Below the pieces are notes generated by a model. That model saw only the letters and a program-made list of their open reading frames with translations, had not been told where the DNA came from and made no database searches. Source: JBPRGG01 sp051418075 (GTDB lineage: Bacteria; Bacteroidota; Bacteroidia; Cytophagales; Cyclobacteriaceae). Taken from it: a stretch of DNA of 64,000 nt. Both the position numbers and the translations under genes were made by a program. Position 1 is the first letter of the stretch, and every line of letters starts with the position of its first letter. The DNA lies in assembly GCA_051418075.1 (NCBI GenBank), contig JBPRGG010000183.1, forward strand, positions 23,360 to 87,359. Reading direction: 5' to 3'. This document shows positions 44,363 through 53,430 of the stretch, piece after piece.

Positions 44363-46027
44363 ATGATCCATTACTTCTTTTCCATTTTAAAATTTCAAAA
44401 CCTGCTGATTTTCCTGTTTCTATACCTGGTATCCTGCAGTACCTATGATATCCTGATCAAAGATGGCACTATCTATGATGGCAGTGGCAATAAGCCCTAT
44501 CAGGGGGACGTGGGCATCAAAAAAGATAAGATCAAAGCCATTGGTGTACTAAAGGAAAATAAGGCACGTCAAATAATAGATGCCGAAGGAATGGCTGTTA
44601 GCCCGGGGTTTATCAATATGCTGAGCTGGGCCAACTGGTCGCTGATTGATGACGGTCGTTCTATGAGCGACATAAAACAAGGTGTAACCCTGGAGGTATT
44701 CGGCGAAGGCACCTCCATGGGCCCGGTGAGGCCGGATCATCCTGATCAGGAAAGAACACGTGAATGGACTACGCTGGGAGAATATTTGGAATTTCTGGAA
44801 GAAAAAGGAGTTTCTACCAATGTGGCATCCTTTGTGGGGGCCACAACCATCCGAATCCACGAATTAGGGTATGAAAACCGCCCCCCAACTGAACCTGAAT
44901 TAAAGAAAATGCAGCAATTGGTTCGACAGGCCATGGAGGAAGGAGCATTGGGCCTGGGTAGTTCGCTGATCTATCCACCTGCATTTTTTGCCCAAACCGA
45001 AGAACTGGTGGCCTTAGCCAAGGCCGCAGCAGAATATAACGGTATGTATATCAGCCATTTACGTAGCGAAGGCAATGATTTTATTGGCGCTGTGGATGAG
45101 TGGCTTACCATAGCAGATCAAGCCGGAATAGATGCAGAGATCTATCACTTGAAAGCAGCAGGCCAGAAAAACTGGCATAAACTGGAACTGGTGCTGCAAA
45201 AAATTGATTCGGCCAGAAAGGCAGGCTTAAATGTATCAACCAACATGTATACCTATACCGCTGCATCTACCGGTCTGGATGCCTGTGTGCCTCCCTGGGT
45301 ACAGGAAGGAGGATCCGAACAGTACATGGCCCGTTTAAAAGATCCGGGGATCCGGTCCAAAATCGCAAATCAGATCAGGACACCTTCTGACCAGTGGGAG
45401 AATTTTTATCTGCTGGCCGGAGATCCGGAAAAGATCTTGCTGGTTGGCTTTGAACAGGATAGTCTGCAATATCTCACCGGAAAAACCCTGAAAGAAGTGG
45501 CCCAAATGAGAAATACGGATCCGGTGGAAACCATCATTGATCTTTTAATTGAAAATGGGGGAGACATAACTTCTGTGTTTTTCCTGATGTCAGAAGAAAA
45601 TGTGCGAAAGCAGCTTCGGCTGCCTTATATGAGCTTTGGATCGGATGGATCATCCATTGCTGCCGAAGGAGAAGAATTAAAATACAGCACCCATCCCAGG
45701 ACCTACGGCAATTTTGCCCGATTGCTGGGAAAATATGTACGGGAAGAAAAGGTGCTGACCCTGGCTGAAGCCATATATAAGCTGACCGGACTGTCAGCGG
45801 CTAAGCTAAAGATCTCCGGACGAGGCAGACTGGTTCCGGGATATTCTGCTGATATTGTGGTTTTTGATCCGGACCAAATCCAGGATCAAGCTACTTTTGA
45901 GGCACCTCATCAATATGCCAGGGGAGTCATTCATGTATTCGTGAATGGCACCCAAGTGATAGATCAGGGTGATCATACCGGAGCTAAACCAGGCCGGGTA
46001 GTGAGAGGCCCCGGGTACAAAAAATAA
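44363..46027 (+). CDS. D-aminoacylase/amidohydrolase family lipoprotein with altered metal site
   Basis: 554-residue lipoprotein (lipobox LVSC, Cys25). The overall fold and sequence are those of N-acyl-D-amino-acid deacylases. The family's metal motif PGFIDxHTH is replaced by PGFINMLSWANW (HxH lost), and the GNCG cysteine loop reads EVFGEGTSMG. The two later histidines (HLRSEG, HLKAAG) and the SFGSDGSS aspartate are kept. This loss leaves an atypical mono- or differently liganded site, so activity may differ from true D-aminoacylase. I recall similar sequences in other Bacteroidota, so it is probably a distinct subfamily rather than a dead gene. Confidence 0.82.
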   Translation: MIHYFFSILKFQNLLIFLFLYLVSCSTYDILIKDGTIYDGSGNKPYQGDVGIKKDKIKAIGVLKENKARQIIDAEGMAVSPGFINMLSWANWSLIDDGRSMSDIKQGVTLEVFGEGTSMGPVRPDHPDQERTREWTTLGEYLEFLEEKGVSTNVASFVGATTIRIHELGYENRPPTEPELKKMQQLVRQAMEEGALGLGSSLIYPPAFFAQTEELVALAKAAAEYNGMYISHLRSEGNDFIGAVDEWLTIADQAGIDAEIYHLKAAGQKNWHKLELVLQKIDSARKAGLNVSTNMYTYTAASTGLDACVPPWVQEGGSEQYMARLKDPGIRSKIANQIRTPSDQWENFYLLAGDPEKILLVGFEQDSLQYLTGKTLKEVAQMRNTDPVETIIDLLIENGGDITSVFFLMSEENVRKQLRLPYMSFGSDGSSIAAEGEELKYSTHPRTYGNFARLLGKYVREEKVLTLAEAIYKLTGLSAAKLKISGRGRLVPGYSADIVVFDPDQIQDQATFEAPHQYARGVIHVFVNGTQVIDQGDHTGAKPGRVVRGPGYKK

Positions 46028-46031
46028 GTCA

Positions 46032-47549
46032 ATGAATATCATCATCAAATGGGGAGTGATTCTATTGGTAACATTCTGGCTGGCCGGATGTGCCAGGCAG
46101 GCAATTCCTTTAAAAAGAGAATTTCGGGCAGTCTGGATGGCTACTGTCAGTAATATTGACTGGCCTTCTTCGCCCCATTTAAGTAGTTCAGACCAAAAGG
46201 GAGAATTCAGGTATTTACTGGATTATCATAAAATGAATGGCTTTAATGCGATTATTTTGCAAATCCGGCCAGCTGCAGATGCATTCTATTACTCTGAAGT
46301 GGAACCATGGTCAGTTTGGTTGACTGGAGAAACAGGAAGCCCGCCCCAGCCTTATTATGATCCATTGCATTATATGATCGAAGAAACCCATGATCGGGGC
46401 ATGGAATTCCACGCCTGGTTTAACCCCTACCGGGCTGCGGTAAGCGCTGATATCCTGCCGGAGGATTCCGGCAATATTGTTTATCAACATCCGGAATGGT
46501 TCCTTCAGTATGGCGACAGGCTATATTTTGATCCCGGCATTCCAGCAGTCAGAGCCTATGTCACCAGAATAGTGATGGATGTGGTGAACCGGTATGATAT
46601 TGATGCAGTCCATTTTGATGACTATTTCTATCCCTATAAGATCTCCGGAGAAGATTTTCCTGATTCCATCAGCTTTGCCCGGTATGGCTATGCATTTTCC
46701 AGTAAGGCAGATTGGCGCAGATATAATGTAGACAGGATGGTTCAAATGCTCAGTGACAGTATAAAAAAGGTTGACCCCCTGGTAAAGTTTGGGATCAGCC
46801 CCTTCGGGGTGTGGCGCAACCAATCTCAGGATCCAACAGGTTCTGCCACACAGGCTGGTCAAACCAATTATGATGATTTATATGCCGATGTCATAAAATG
46901 GCTGAGTCAAGGCTGGATTGATTATGTGATCCCTCAGTTGTATTGGAACATTGGCTTTGCTCCGGCTGATTATCAGGAACTGGCTGGCTGGTGGAGTAAA
47001 CATCATTACGACAAGCACCTTTACATTGGCCATGGTGCCTATAAGATAGATCCCAACTCAAAAATTCCAGGCTGGCGTGAACCTGGCCAAATTCCTGCCC
47101 AATTGCGGATAAACAGAAAATCAAAGGTAATTAAAGGGAGTGCTTACTTCTCTTCTAAATCACTGGTTAACAACCCGTTAGGCATAAGTGATATTTTACG
47201 AACGGATTTTTACCGGTACCCGGCCCTCATTCCCCTCATGCCCTGGATTGATCAGGAAGCCCCTGCCCCACCCCGACAGTTAACTGTCATGGAAGATGTA
47301 CAGGGTGTTAAATTAGGCTGGCAACCAGGATCAGGAAATGATCAAGTTCGGTATTATTTGATTTACCGGTTCAAAAAATCTGAAAAAGTCAATCTGAATG
47401 ACCCCAGGCATATCCTGGCTCAGGTAAGGGCTCCTATAACCTTTTTTATAGATCCTGACCAATGCAAATGTAAGTATGTAGTAACCGCCCTGGACCGTCT
47501 CTATAATGAAAGCACTGGATCTGAACCTGTTGAAATTATTTCTCCATAA
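46032..47549 (+). CDS. GHL10 family glycoside hydrolase-like lipoprotein
   Basis: 505 residues. Lipoprotein signal with lipobox LAGC (Cys20). The GHL10 (DUF187/YngK-like) barrel opens with REFRAVWMATVSNIDWPS and contains EFHAWFNPYRA, AVHFDDYFYPY and KFGISPFGVWR, positions that hold the acidic catalytic residues of the family. The last ~95 residues form a fibronectin-III-like domain (GVKLGWQPGSG...VRYYLIYRF). GHL10 enzymes cleave denuded glycans such as those of peptidoglycan. Third and last gene of the M14/amidohydrolase operon. Confidence 0.9.
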   Translation: MNIIIKWGVILLVTFWLAGCARQAIPLKREFRAVWMATVSNIDWPSSPHLSSSDQKGEFRYLLDYHKMNGFNAIILQIRPAADAFYYSEVEPWSVWLTGETGSPPQPYYDPLHYMIEETHDRGMEFHAWFNPYRAAVSADILPEDSGNIVYQHPEWFLQYGDRLYFDPGIPAVRAYVTRIVMDVVNRYDIDAVHFDDYFYPYKISGEDFPDSISFARYGYAFSSKADWRRYNVDRMVQMLSDSIKKVDPLVKFGISPFGVWRNQSQDPTGSATQAGQTNYDDLYADVIKWLSQGWIDYVIPQLYWNIGFAPADYQELAGWWSKHHYDKHLYIGHGAYKIDPNSKIPGWREPGQIPAQLRINRKSKVIKGSAYFSSKSLVNNPLGISDILRTDFYRYPALIPLMPWIDQEAPAPPRQLTVMEDVQGVKLGWQPGSGNDQVRYYLIYRFKKSEKVNLNDPRHILAQVRAPITFFIDPDQCKCKYVVTALDRLYNESTGSEPVEIISP

Positions 47550-47906
47550 ACATCCCCTAAGCGCGATTTAAACGATCTTTTTCCTTACACAGGTAAGTAT
47601 TTAATTTTTTTTGAAAAAATGTCGATTTTGTTGGTTACTATTAGCTTATTTCCTGTATTTATGGATGAAAAAGGTGAATAACCAAGGAACAAAGTTAACA
47701 GAATGGTTGTGGAAATTACATTTACAAGGTTTTGACAATTAGTTTGACTATTTTGATAAAAAGTATTAATTTGTTTCTTTTATATTCATTTTCTAAAAAA
47801 TTAACTTTTTGAAACACAGAGACTATTATCAACATGTCAGGAAAAACATCTTAAAATCTAAATAATTTATATGAAATAAGTTTACACTTTAAAAAAATTA
47901 TCAAAT
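47550..47906. other. 357-bp AT-rich intergenic region
   Basis: No open frame. It contains near-matches to TAnnTTTG (for example CTATTTTGAT at about 47750) but no complete promoter I can defend. An AT-rich leader of over 100 bp precedes the zinc-ribbon gene. Confidence 0.45.
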
Positions 47907-48659
47907 ATGGGAGCTAATACATTACAAAACTTTAACATTTACGGACAGGTGCTCGCCCTGATATTTGCAGGAGCAGCCATATCTATTTTAACTTATCATC
48001 TTTTCAAGGTAAAAGCCACCAGCGACCTCAAGAAAAAATATGATTATATTAATTTGAATGAAATCAAAATGCTGTGGTACAGCAGTCTGGCAGCCATCAT
48101 AGCTATTGGAATATTTGTAAACACCTTGTTCACCATTAGTGGTGATATGTGGTTCTTTGTACGTCTTTTTACCACCATCATGATGGGACTGATCCTGGGT
48201 GTTATCGTATCTAATGTCCTTAAATTTTATTATCCATTTTATGTTGAGAAAAGATTGAAAAAACTCAGGTATACGCCAAGGGTATCTCCAAAGAATGGTA
48301 AATCAATGAAGCTTTTAAGTGAAGATGAAGAAGATGTTTATCTTGATGAAGGAATGCAGGCCGAAGAAAATGTTTTCTCAGTTGATTATGATGTTTGGAT
48401 TGACGAAGAAACAGGCTATACCAAGATTGAGAAATATGCAGGACACCTGCATGCTTTACAATGTCCGGAATGTAATTATCAAACCCTGAAGGTTGTAAAA
48501 GAAGAAATATTAGAGTCTCCTACTGAATCTGAAGAAGGAGAACTGATGAAATTCTTCAAGTGTGACTACTGTGATTATAAGGAGCGTAAGGCATTCCGTA
48601 TTGCCAGGCTCAGAACCGTAAAACCTGAAGAAACATCTAACCGCCCTGTTACAATTTAA
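47907..48659 (+). CDS. Membrane protein with C-terminal zinc ribbon, unknown family
   Basis: 250 residues. Membrane helices are at about 13-32 (VLALIFAGAAISILTYHLF), 56-73 and 78-105. The cytoplasmic or periplasmic C-terminal region carries two CxxC pairs, CPECNYQTLK and CDYCDYKERK, about 35 residues apart: a likely four-Cys zinc ribbon. An acidic linker (SEDEEDVYLDEGMQAEEN) joins them to the membrane part. I do not recognise the family. It is a single-gene unit ending in a strong terminator. Confidence 0.75.
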   Translation: MGANTLQNFNIYGQVLALIFAGAAISILTYHLFKVKATSDLKKKYDYINLNEIKMLWYSSLAAIIAIGIFVNTLFTISGDMWFFVRLFTTIMMGLILGVIVSNVLKFYYPFYVEKRLKKLRYTPRVSPKNGKSMKLLSEDEEDVYLDEGMQAEENVFSVDYDVWIDEETGYTKIEKYAGHLHALQCPECNYQTLKVVKEEILESPTESEEGELMKFFKCDYCDYKERKAFRIARLRTVKPEETSNRPVTI

Positions 48660-48683
48660 TTTGAAGTTAAGTTAATAAAGAAT

Positions 48684-48716
48684 AAGCCCTGGGAGTTTCT
48701 TCCGGGGCTTTTTTTT
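48684..48716 (+). terminator. Rho-independent terminator
   Basis: AAGCCCTGG and CCGGGGCTT form a stem with one mismatch around a GAGTTTCTT loop, followed by eight T. It lies 25 bp after the stop of the zinc-ribbon membrane protein gene. Confidence 0.85.
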
Positions 48717-48801
48717 GCTTTTTCCTTCCACCCTCTTCATTAATGGCACCAGATTTGCTATTTTCATAGTAACTCAAGATTCCAACTAAACCAATAAGAT
48801 C

Positions 48802-49383
48802 ATGAAACGCTCCATACTTTTCCTCTTTTTATTTAGTTTATTTTTTGTCTCCTGTCAAGAAGAAGTTTATATAGAAGGCCCTCCGGGCCCTCCGGGTTTG
48901 CGGGGCCCTGAAGGTCCGGCTGGTGAACCCGGTGAAGAAGCTTTTACCTTTGATTATGAAGATATAGACTTCCTCGCCCCTGACTACCAGGTGTTTATAC
49001 CATTTCCTGAAGATTTTTTCATGTATGCTACAGATGTGGTACTGGTTTACCTGCTTTGGGGTACGGAAGAAGTAGAGGGAGAATTACTGGATATCTGGCG
49101 CCCATTACCACAGACCTGGTTTACCGAATTTGGTACATTGCAATACAATTTTGATTTCTCCTACCTGGATGTATCCCTTTTCCTGGATTCCAATTTTGAC
49201 CTTGGATTTTTAGGGCCTAACTACACCGATGACTGGATTGTTCGGATTGTGGTAGTGCCTGCTCAGGATGCCAATGGCAGGGTGAATGTGGATTACAATA
49301 ATTATTATGAGGTAGCCAAACATTATGACATAAAAGATGCTCCAGTATATGTAAATCAAAAAACTAACCGTCGGGTTAAATAA
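48802..49383 (+). CDS. Collagen-like short lipoprotein
   Basis: 193 residues. Lipoprotein signal (Cys18 in FFVSCQ). Residues about 25-45 form seven collagen-type G-x-x triplets (GPPGPPGLRGPEGPAGEP), followed by an acidic domain of about 145 residues rich in aromatic residues (FTFDYEDIDFLAPDYQVF). Bacteroidota lipoproteins with this short Gly-x-x element followed by a beta-rich head are widespread but unassigned. It is transcribed alone. A weak hairpin terminator follows. The triplets are too few for a stable triple helix on their own. Confidence 0.75.
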   Translation: MKRSILFLFLFSLFFVSCQEEVYIEGPPGPPGLRGPEGPAGEPGEEAFTFDYEDIDFLAPDYQVFIPFPEDFFMYATDVVLVYLLWGTEEVEGELLDIWRPLPQTWFTEFGTLQYNFDFSYLDVSLFLDSNFDLGFLGPNYTDDWIVRIVVVPAQDANGRVNVDYNNYYEVAKHYDIKDAPVYVNQKTNRRVK

Positions 49384-49413
49384 AATTAAATCGAAAAATT
49401 AACCCAAATGTCT

Positions 49414-49469
49414 CAGAGGCCTTTTTATCAGAAACAATTAATTTAGTTATCTGGAAAAAGGTCTTTTTT
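49414..49469. terminator. Probable terminator after the collagen-like gene
   Basis: GAGGCCTTTTT and AAAAAGGTC arms are separated by about 30 bases, with a following run of seven T. The stem is long but imperfect. It sits between the lipoprotein gene and convergent folA and could serve either direction. Confidence 0.4.
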
Positions 49470-49521
49470 TCACGCTTTTAGTCATCTGGATCTTATCAGA
49501 AAAAAGCCCAGATAAATATAT

Positions 49522-50013
49522 TCATTTTCTTTCCCAAACAACAAAAGCATATGGGTATGGATTCAGCAGGTCCGGTTGATGTTCTTCTCTTTTGATTTCT
49601 TTCCAACCGGAATAGTCCAATTCGGGGAAAAAAGTATCCCCTTCGAATTCGGCTTTGACCTCTGTAATATACATACGATCCACCAACGGGATAGATTGTT
49701 TATAGATCTCTCCTCCACCCAGAATAAAAACCTCCTGCTGATGCTCCTTTGCAGCAATTTCCAAAGCAGTCGACAGGTCATTTACCACAATTGCGCCTTC
49801 GGGTCGATAATTCCGGCGGCGGGTCACCACCACATTGGTTCTTTTAGGCAAAGGCTTGTTCATGGATTCAAAGGTCTTTCGTCCCATGATGACATAATGG
49901 TTTAAGGTAGTTCTTTTAAAATATTTTTGATCTTCCGGCATATGCCACACCAGATCATTATCTTTTCCGATGACATTATTATCAGATTTAGCTACAATTA
50001 ATGACTTGATCAT
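49522..50013 (-). CDS. folA: Dihydrofolate reductase
   Basis: 163 residues, normal DHFR length. SLIVAKSDNNVIGKDNDLVWHMPED at the N-terminus carries the substrate and NADPH contacts; HYVIMGRKTFESM and VFILGGGEIYKQSI are the cofactor motifs. It reduces dihydrofolate to tetrahydrofolate in the cytoplasm. Its start overlaps the stop of fmt by 4 bp (ATGA), so translation is coupled. Both genes serve one-carbon metabolism for initiator Met-tRNA formylation. Confidence 0.95.
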   Translation of the reverse strand: MIKSLIVAKSDNNVIGKDNDLVWHMPEDQKYFKRTTLNHYVIMGRKTFESMNKPLPKRTNVVVTRRRNYRPEGAIVVNDLSTALEIAAKEHQQEVFILGGGEIYKQSIPLVDRMYITEVKAEFEGDTFFPELDYSGWKEIKREEHQPDLLNPYPYAFVVWERK

Positions 50014-50930
50014 ATATTATTTCCTCTTAAAAATGATTGAATGTCCATTCTTTTCTTGCCCTGCACCTGCAGCTCTTCTACTTTAAGCAGACCATCTGCA
50101 GTTTTTATGTATAAATAAGACCGCTGATCAGTAAGGTGCTGACCGGGGTCCAATTGTTCACCTTTCCGGTCCGCCAGAGTGGTTTTAAATATCTTTAGGG
50201 GCTGCTGATTAATCACTGTCCAGGCAGCCGGATAAGGAGATAGGCCCCTGATGAAATTCCGGATCTTTTCAGAGGGTTGATTCCAGTCCACTTTACAGGT
50301 CTCTTTTTGAAGTTTTGGCGCTTGCTTTACCTCCCTGATCTGATCCTGTGGAATAAGATCCAGATCCTGATGGGCTATCTTAACTACCGTTTGCAATACA
50401 AGCTCCGCTCCTTTTACCATTAGGCGATCATGCAATTGGCCTGCATCTTCTTCCGGACCTATAGCCACCTTTTCCTGATTGATGATTTTACCGGTATCTA
50501 TTTCCTGCTGAATGAAAAATGTAGTCACACCTGTTTCAGCTTCTCCGTTCATGATGGCCCAATTAATGGGTGCAGCCCCTCTGTATTGTGGCAGCAGTGA
50601 TGCATGTAAATTAAACGTCCCATATTGCGGCATTTCCCATACGGCCTGCGGCAGCATTCTAAAAGCCACCACCACCTGTAAATTTGCCTGATAGGCTTTT
50701 AATTCTTGCAGAAATCCAGGCGACTTCAGATTGGTGGGTTGCATCACCGGTAATTGGTGCTTCCGGGCAAATTGTTTTACCGGGGAAGGCATGAGTTTTT
50801 GCCCCCGGCCTCTGGGCTTATCCGGGGCTGTGATCACCCCAACCACATTGAAGCCGTTTTTTAATAAAATTTCCAAACTGGGAACTGCAAAATGAGGTGT
50901 TCCCATAAAAATGATCCTTAGGTCCGGCAT
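50010..50930 (-). CDS. fmt: Methionyl-tRNA formyltransferase
   Basis: 306 residues, normal length. Motifs include IIFMGTPHFAVPSLE at the N-terminus, the catalytic loop FNLHASLLPQYRGAAPINWA with NxHxSLLP, and the C-terminal OB-like domain QPLKIFKTTL. It formylates initiator Met-tRNA using 10-formyl-tetrahydrofolate. It is co-transcribed with folA, which it overlaps by 4 bp. Confidence 0.95.
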   Translation of the reverse strand: MPDLRIIFMGTPHFAVPSLEILLKNGFNVVGVITAPDKPRGRGQKLMPSPVKQFARKHQLPVMQPTNLKSPGFLQELKAYQANLQVVVAFRMLPQAVWEMPQYGTFNLHASLLPQYRGAAPINWAIMNGEAETGVTTFFIQQEIDTGKIINQEKVAIGPEEDAGQLHDRLMVKGAELVLQTVVKIAHQDLDLIPQDQIREVKQAPKLQKETCKVDWNQPSEKIRNFIRGLSPYPAAWTVINQQPLKIFKTTLADRKGEQLDPGQHLTDQRSYLYIKTADGLLKVEELQVQGKKRMDIQSFLRGNNI

Positions 50931-50965
50931 AGTGGTATGTTAACTTACAAAAAGGCTTACAAGTT

Positions 50966-52147
50966 TTATTTTTTTACTTCCTGATCAGGGTACAAAAGAT
51001 ACTGCCGCCTTAGTTTATTAAAAGCGTTCAGATCTTCCAACCAACTCATCCTGATCGATTCTTCATCTATACCGGCTTTTATTTGCTGTTGCAATTCATC
51101 ATTGCCAGCCAGGGTGTTGAAGTAATTATTAAAAAATGTATCTTTAAAATCGGCTTTGTTATAAAATTCAATCAGATATTTCAAGGAAAATCCCCCGGGA
51201 AGCGGCTGTTTACGAAAATCAATTCCATAACATTGCTGGTCCTGGTAGGGCGGATTCTTAGCCATACCTTCTATGCTTTCAGGCACAAAAGTAAATTCAC
51301 CGAATACCGGATCAGGATAGCCAATGGCCTGGAAAGGGAAATGGGTTCCTCTGGCCACACTGATTTTGGTGCCTTCAAACAGGCATAAAGAAGGATACAG
51401 CTCAATAGACAGGTCGTTTGGTAAATTGGGCGAAGGTTTTACAGGCAATGGATAAGGGGTTTGATGGGTATAATTTTTCACTTCAACCACTTCTAAATCA
51501 CAGGTCATCCCATTCAAAAGCCAGCCTTCTCCATTGATCATGCCGGCTAGTTCTCCCACCGTCAAGCCATGTAGTACCGGGATGGGGTGCATACCTACAA
51601 ATGATTCAAATCCGGGCTTTCTTACCGGACCATCCACGTATTGCCCATTAGGGTTAGGCCGATCCAAAACCAATACCGGTTTTCCTGCTTCAGCGCAAGC
51701 TTCCATCACATAATGCATGGTACTGATGTAAGTGTAAAACCGGGTGCCTACATCCTGTATGTCAAATACCAGGATATCCAACTCCTTAATTTGCTCCAGG
51801 GTTGGTTTTCGGTTATTCCCATACAGTGAAACAATGGGCAATCCCGTCATTTCATCCACAGAATGATCTATTTTCTCTCCGGCATCTTTGTTACCCCGGA
51901 AGCCATGTTCAGGAGAAAAGATCTTTGCCACCGTCACCTGATGCTTTAACAGGGTATCTACCAAATGGGTATTTCCTACCATCGAGGTATGGTTTACCAC
52001 AACACCAACCTTTTTTCCTTTTAACAGCGGTAAATATGAACCTAATTGCTCTGCCCCTGTTATAATGGATTGATATTGCTGAGAAGTCTCAGCCTGGCAA
52101 GACCAGGCTAAAAAAAACATCAGGCTGAATAAAATGCTTCGAATCAT
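50966..52147 (-). CDS. DUF1343 exo-beta-N-acetylmuramidase (NamZ-type)
   Basis: 393 residues from the ATG at 52147; a start 17 codons earlier is less likely because it would precede the signal peptide. Lipoprotein-like or cleavable signal near FFLAWSCQAE. Family marks are GVVVNHTSMVGNTHLVDTLL, FSPEHGFRGNKDAGEKI, IVSLYGNNRKPTLEQI and FDIQDVGTRFYTYISTM. NamZ removes terminal MurNAc from peptidoglycan fragments during cell-wall recycling. It is divergent from the LolC/E-like permease gene. Confidence 0.88.
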   Translation of the reverse strand: MIRSILFSLMFFLAWSCQAETSQQYQSIITGAEQLGSYLPLLKGKKVGVVVNHTSMVGNTHLVDTLLKHQVTVAKIFSPEHGFRGNKDAGEKIDHSVDEMTGLPIVSLYGNNRKPTLEQIKELDILVFDIQDVGTRFYTYISTMHYVMEACAEAGKPVLVLDRPNPNGQYVDGPVRKPGFESFVGMHPIPVLHGLTVGELAGMINGEGWLLNGMTCDLEVVEVKNYTHQTPYPLPVKPSPNLPNDLSIELYPSLCLFEGTKISVARGTHFPFQAIGYPDPVFGEFTFVPESIEGMAKNPPYQDQQCYGIDFRKQPLPGGFSLKYLIEFYNKADFKDTFFNNYFNTLAGNDELQQQIKAGIDEESIRMSWLEDLNAFNKLRRQYLLYPDQEVKK

Positions 52148-52212
52148 TTTGTTTTTTTTTATTTTGGCTACAAATTTGATTCCATAACCATAACTCAAAA
52201 ATAATTATAATA

Positions 52213-53430
52213 TTGAACCTGGCTTATTTTATATCAAAAAGAATTAATAAAGCCGAAAAGAACTCTTTTTCGGCCACCATTCATACAGTAGCAGTGGCCA
52301 GTATTGGTATAGGATTAGCCATCATGATTGTGTCCTTTTTGATCTTGTTTGGTTTTAAAAGCACCATCAGGGATAAGATCATTAGTTTCGGCGCCCATAT
52401 TCAATTGACCAAATTCAGCCTGGGCAGTAGTTATGAGAACGCTCCGGTTTCTGTGGAACAGGATATTTATGCCAATCCGGAAGAATATGAATTTATAGAA
52501 CATATTCAAAAGTTTGCTTATAAAGCAGGATTGCTTAAGACCGATGAGGAAGTTTATGGCGTACTTTTAAAAGGCGTGGGTAAGGATTTTGAACGAAGCC
52601 TGTTTGATGCCAATATGATAGCCGGTGATTTCATATCCTTTAATGATTCTGCCTATTCAAATGATATTGTGATCAGCAAACTCATTGCCAACACCCTGCA
52701 ACTTGAAGTAAGTGATGACATCATTATGTTTTTTGTACAGGACCCTCCCCGGTTCAGAAAGTTAAATGTGGCAGGAATATATGATACCGGTATGGAAGAT
52801 TTTGATCAGAAGATCATCCTGGGAGATATTGGTTTGATCCAACGTCTCAATAACTGGGGTGATAGCCTGGTGGGCGGATTTGAAATATATGTTGACAATT
52901 TCAACCAGTTGAACAGGGCTGAAAATAAATTGTTTGATCTGTTTGGGTTTAAATATTTCGTACAAAAGATCACCGACCGTTACCTGGAGATCTTCGACTG
53001 GCTTTCACTGATCAACCAGAATGTCTACATTTTTCTGGTGATCATTCTTTTTGTGGCTTGTTTTAATATGGTTTCTGTTTTACTGATCCTGATCATGGAG
53101 CGTACCCAAATGATCGGGATATTTAAAGCCGTGGGCGCTACCAATAAACAAATCAGAGACATCTTTATGACCAATGGTATGCTGTTGATCATCAAAGGCT
53201 TGTTATGGGGTAATGCAATTGGTATTGGCTTTGGCGTGCTGCAATATTATTTCAAAATTTTTCCGCTTGATCCGGAAAATTACTACATGAGCTTTGTGCC
53301 TATTGAATGGGACTGGACCACCATCTTCCTGTTAAATTTACTGACTTTTGCCGTGGTAAGTCTGGTTTTACTGGTTCCCACCCTTATCATTTCCCGTATA
53401 AATCCTATTAAATCGATACGATTTGATTAG
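52213..53430 (+). CDS. LolC/E-like lipoprotein-release permease
   Basis: 405 residues with a TTG start. The frame begins with AYFISKRINKAEKNSFSATI and a first helix (VASIGIGLAIMIVSFLILFG), a periplasmic domain of about 200 residues, and three C-terminal helices with ERTQMIGIFKAVGATNKQI as coupling motif. This is the Bacteroidota LolCE-type protein that releases lipoproteins from the inner membrane to LolA; its LolD ATPase is not adjacent. It overlaps the convergent glycosyltransferase gene by 4 bp through TTAG. Confidence 0.88.
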   Translation: MNLAYFISKRINKAEKNSFSATIHTVAVASIGIGLAIMIVSFLILFGFKSTIRDKIISFGAHIQLTKFSLGSSYENAPVSVEQDIYANPEEYEFIEHIQKFAYKAGLLKTDEEVYGVLLKGVGKDFERSLFDANMIAGDFISFNDSAYSNDIVISKLIANTLQLEVSDDIIMFFVQDPPRFRKLNVAGIYDTGMEDFDQKIILGDIGLIQRLNNWGDSLVGGFEIYVDNFNQLNRAENKLFDLFGFKYFVQKITDRYLEIFDWLSLINQNVYIFLVIILFVACFNMVSVLLILIMERTQMIGIFKAVGATNKQIRDIFMTNGMLLIIKGLLWGNAIGIGFGVLQYYFKIFPLDPENYYMSFVPIEWDWTTIFLLNLLTFAVVSLVLLVPTLIISRINPIKSIRFD

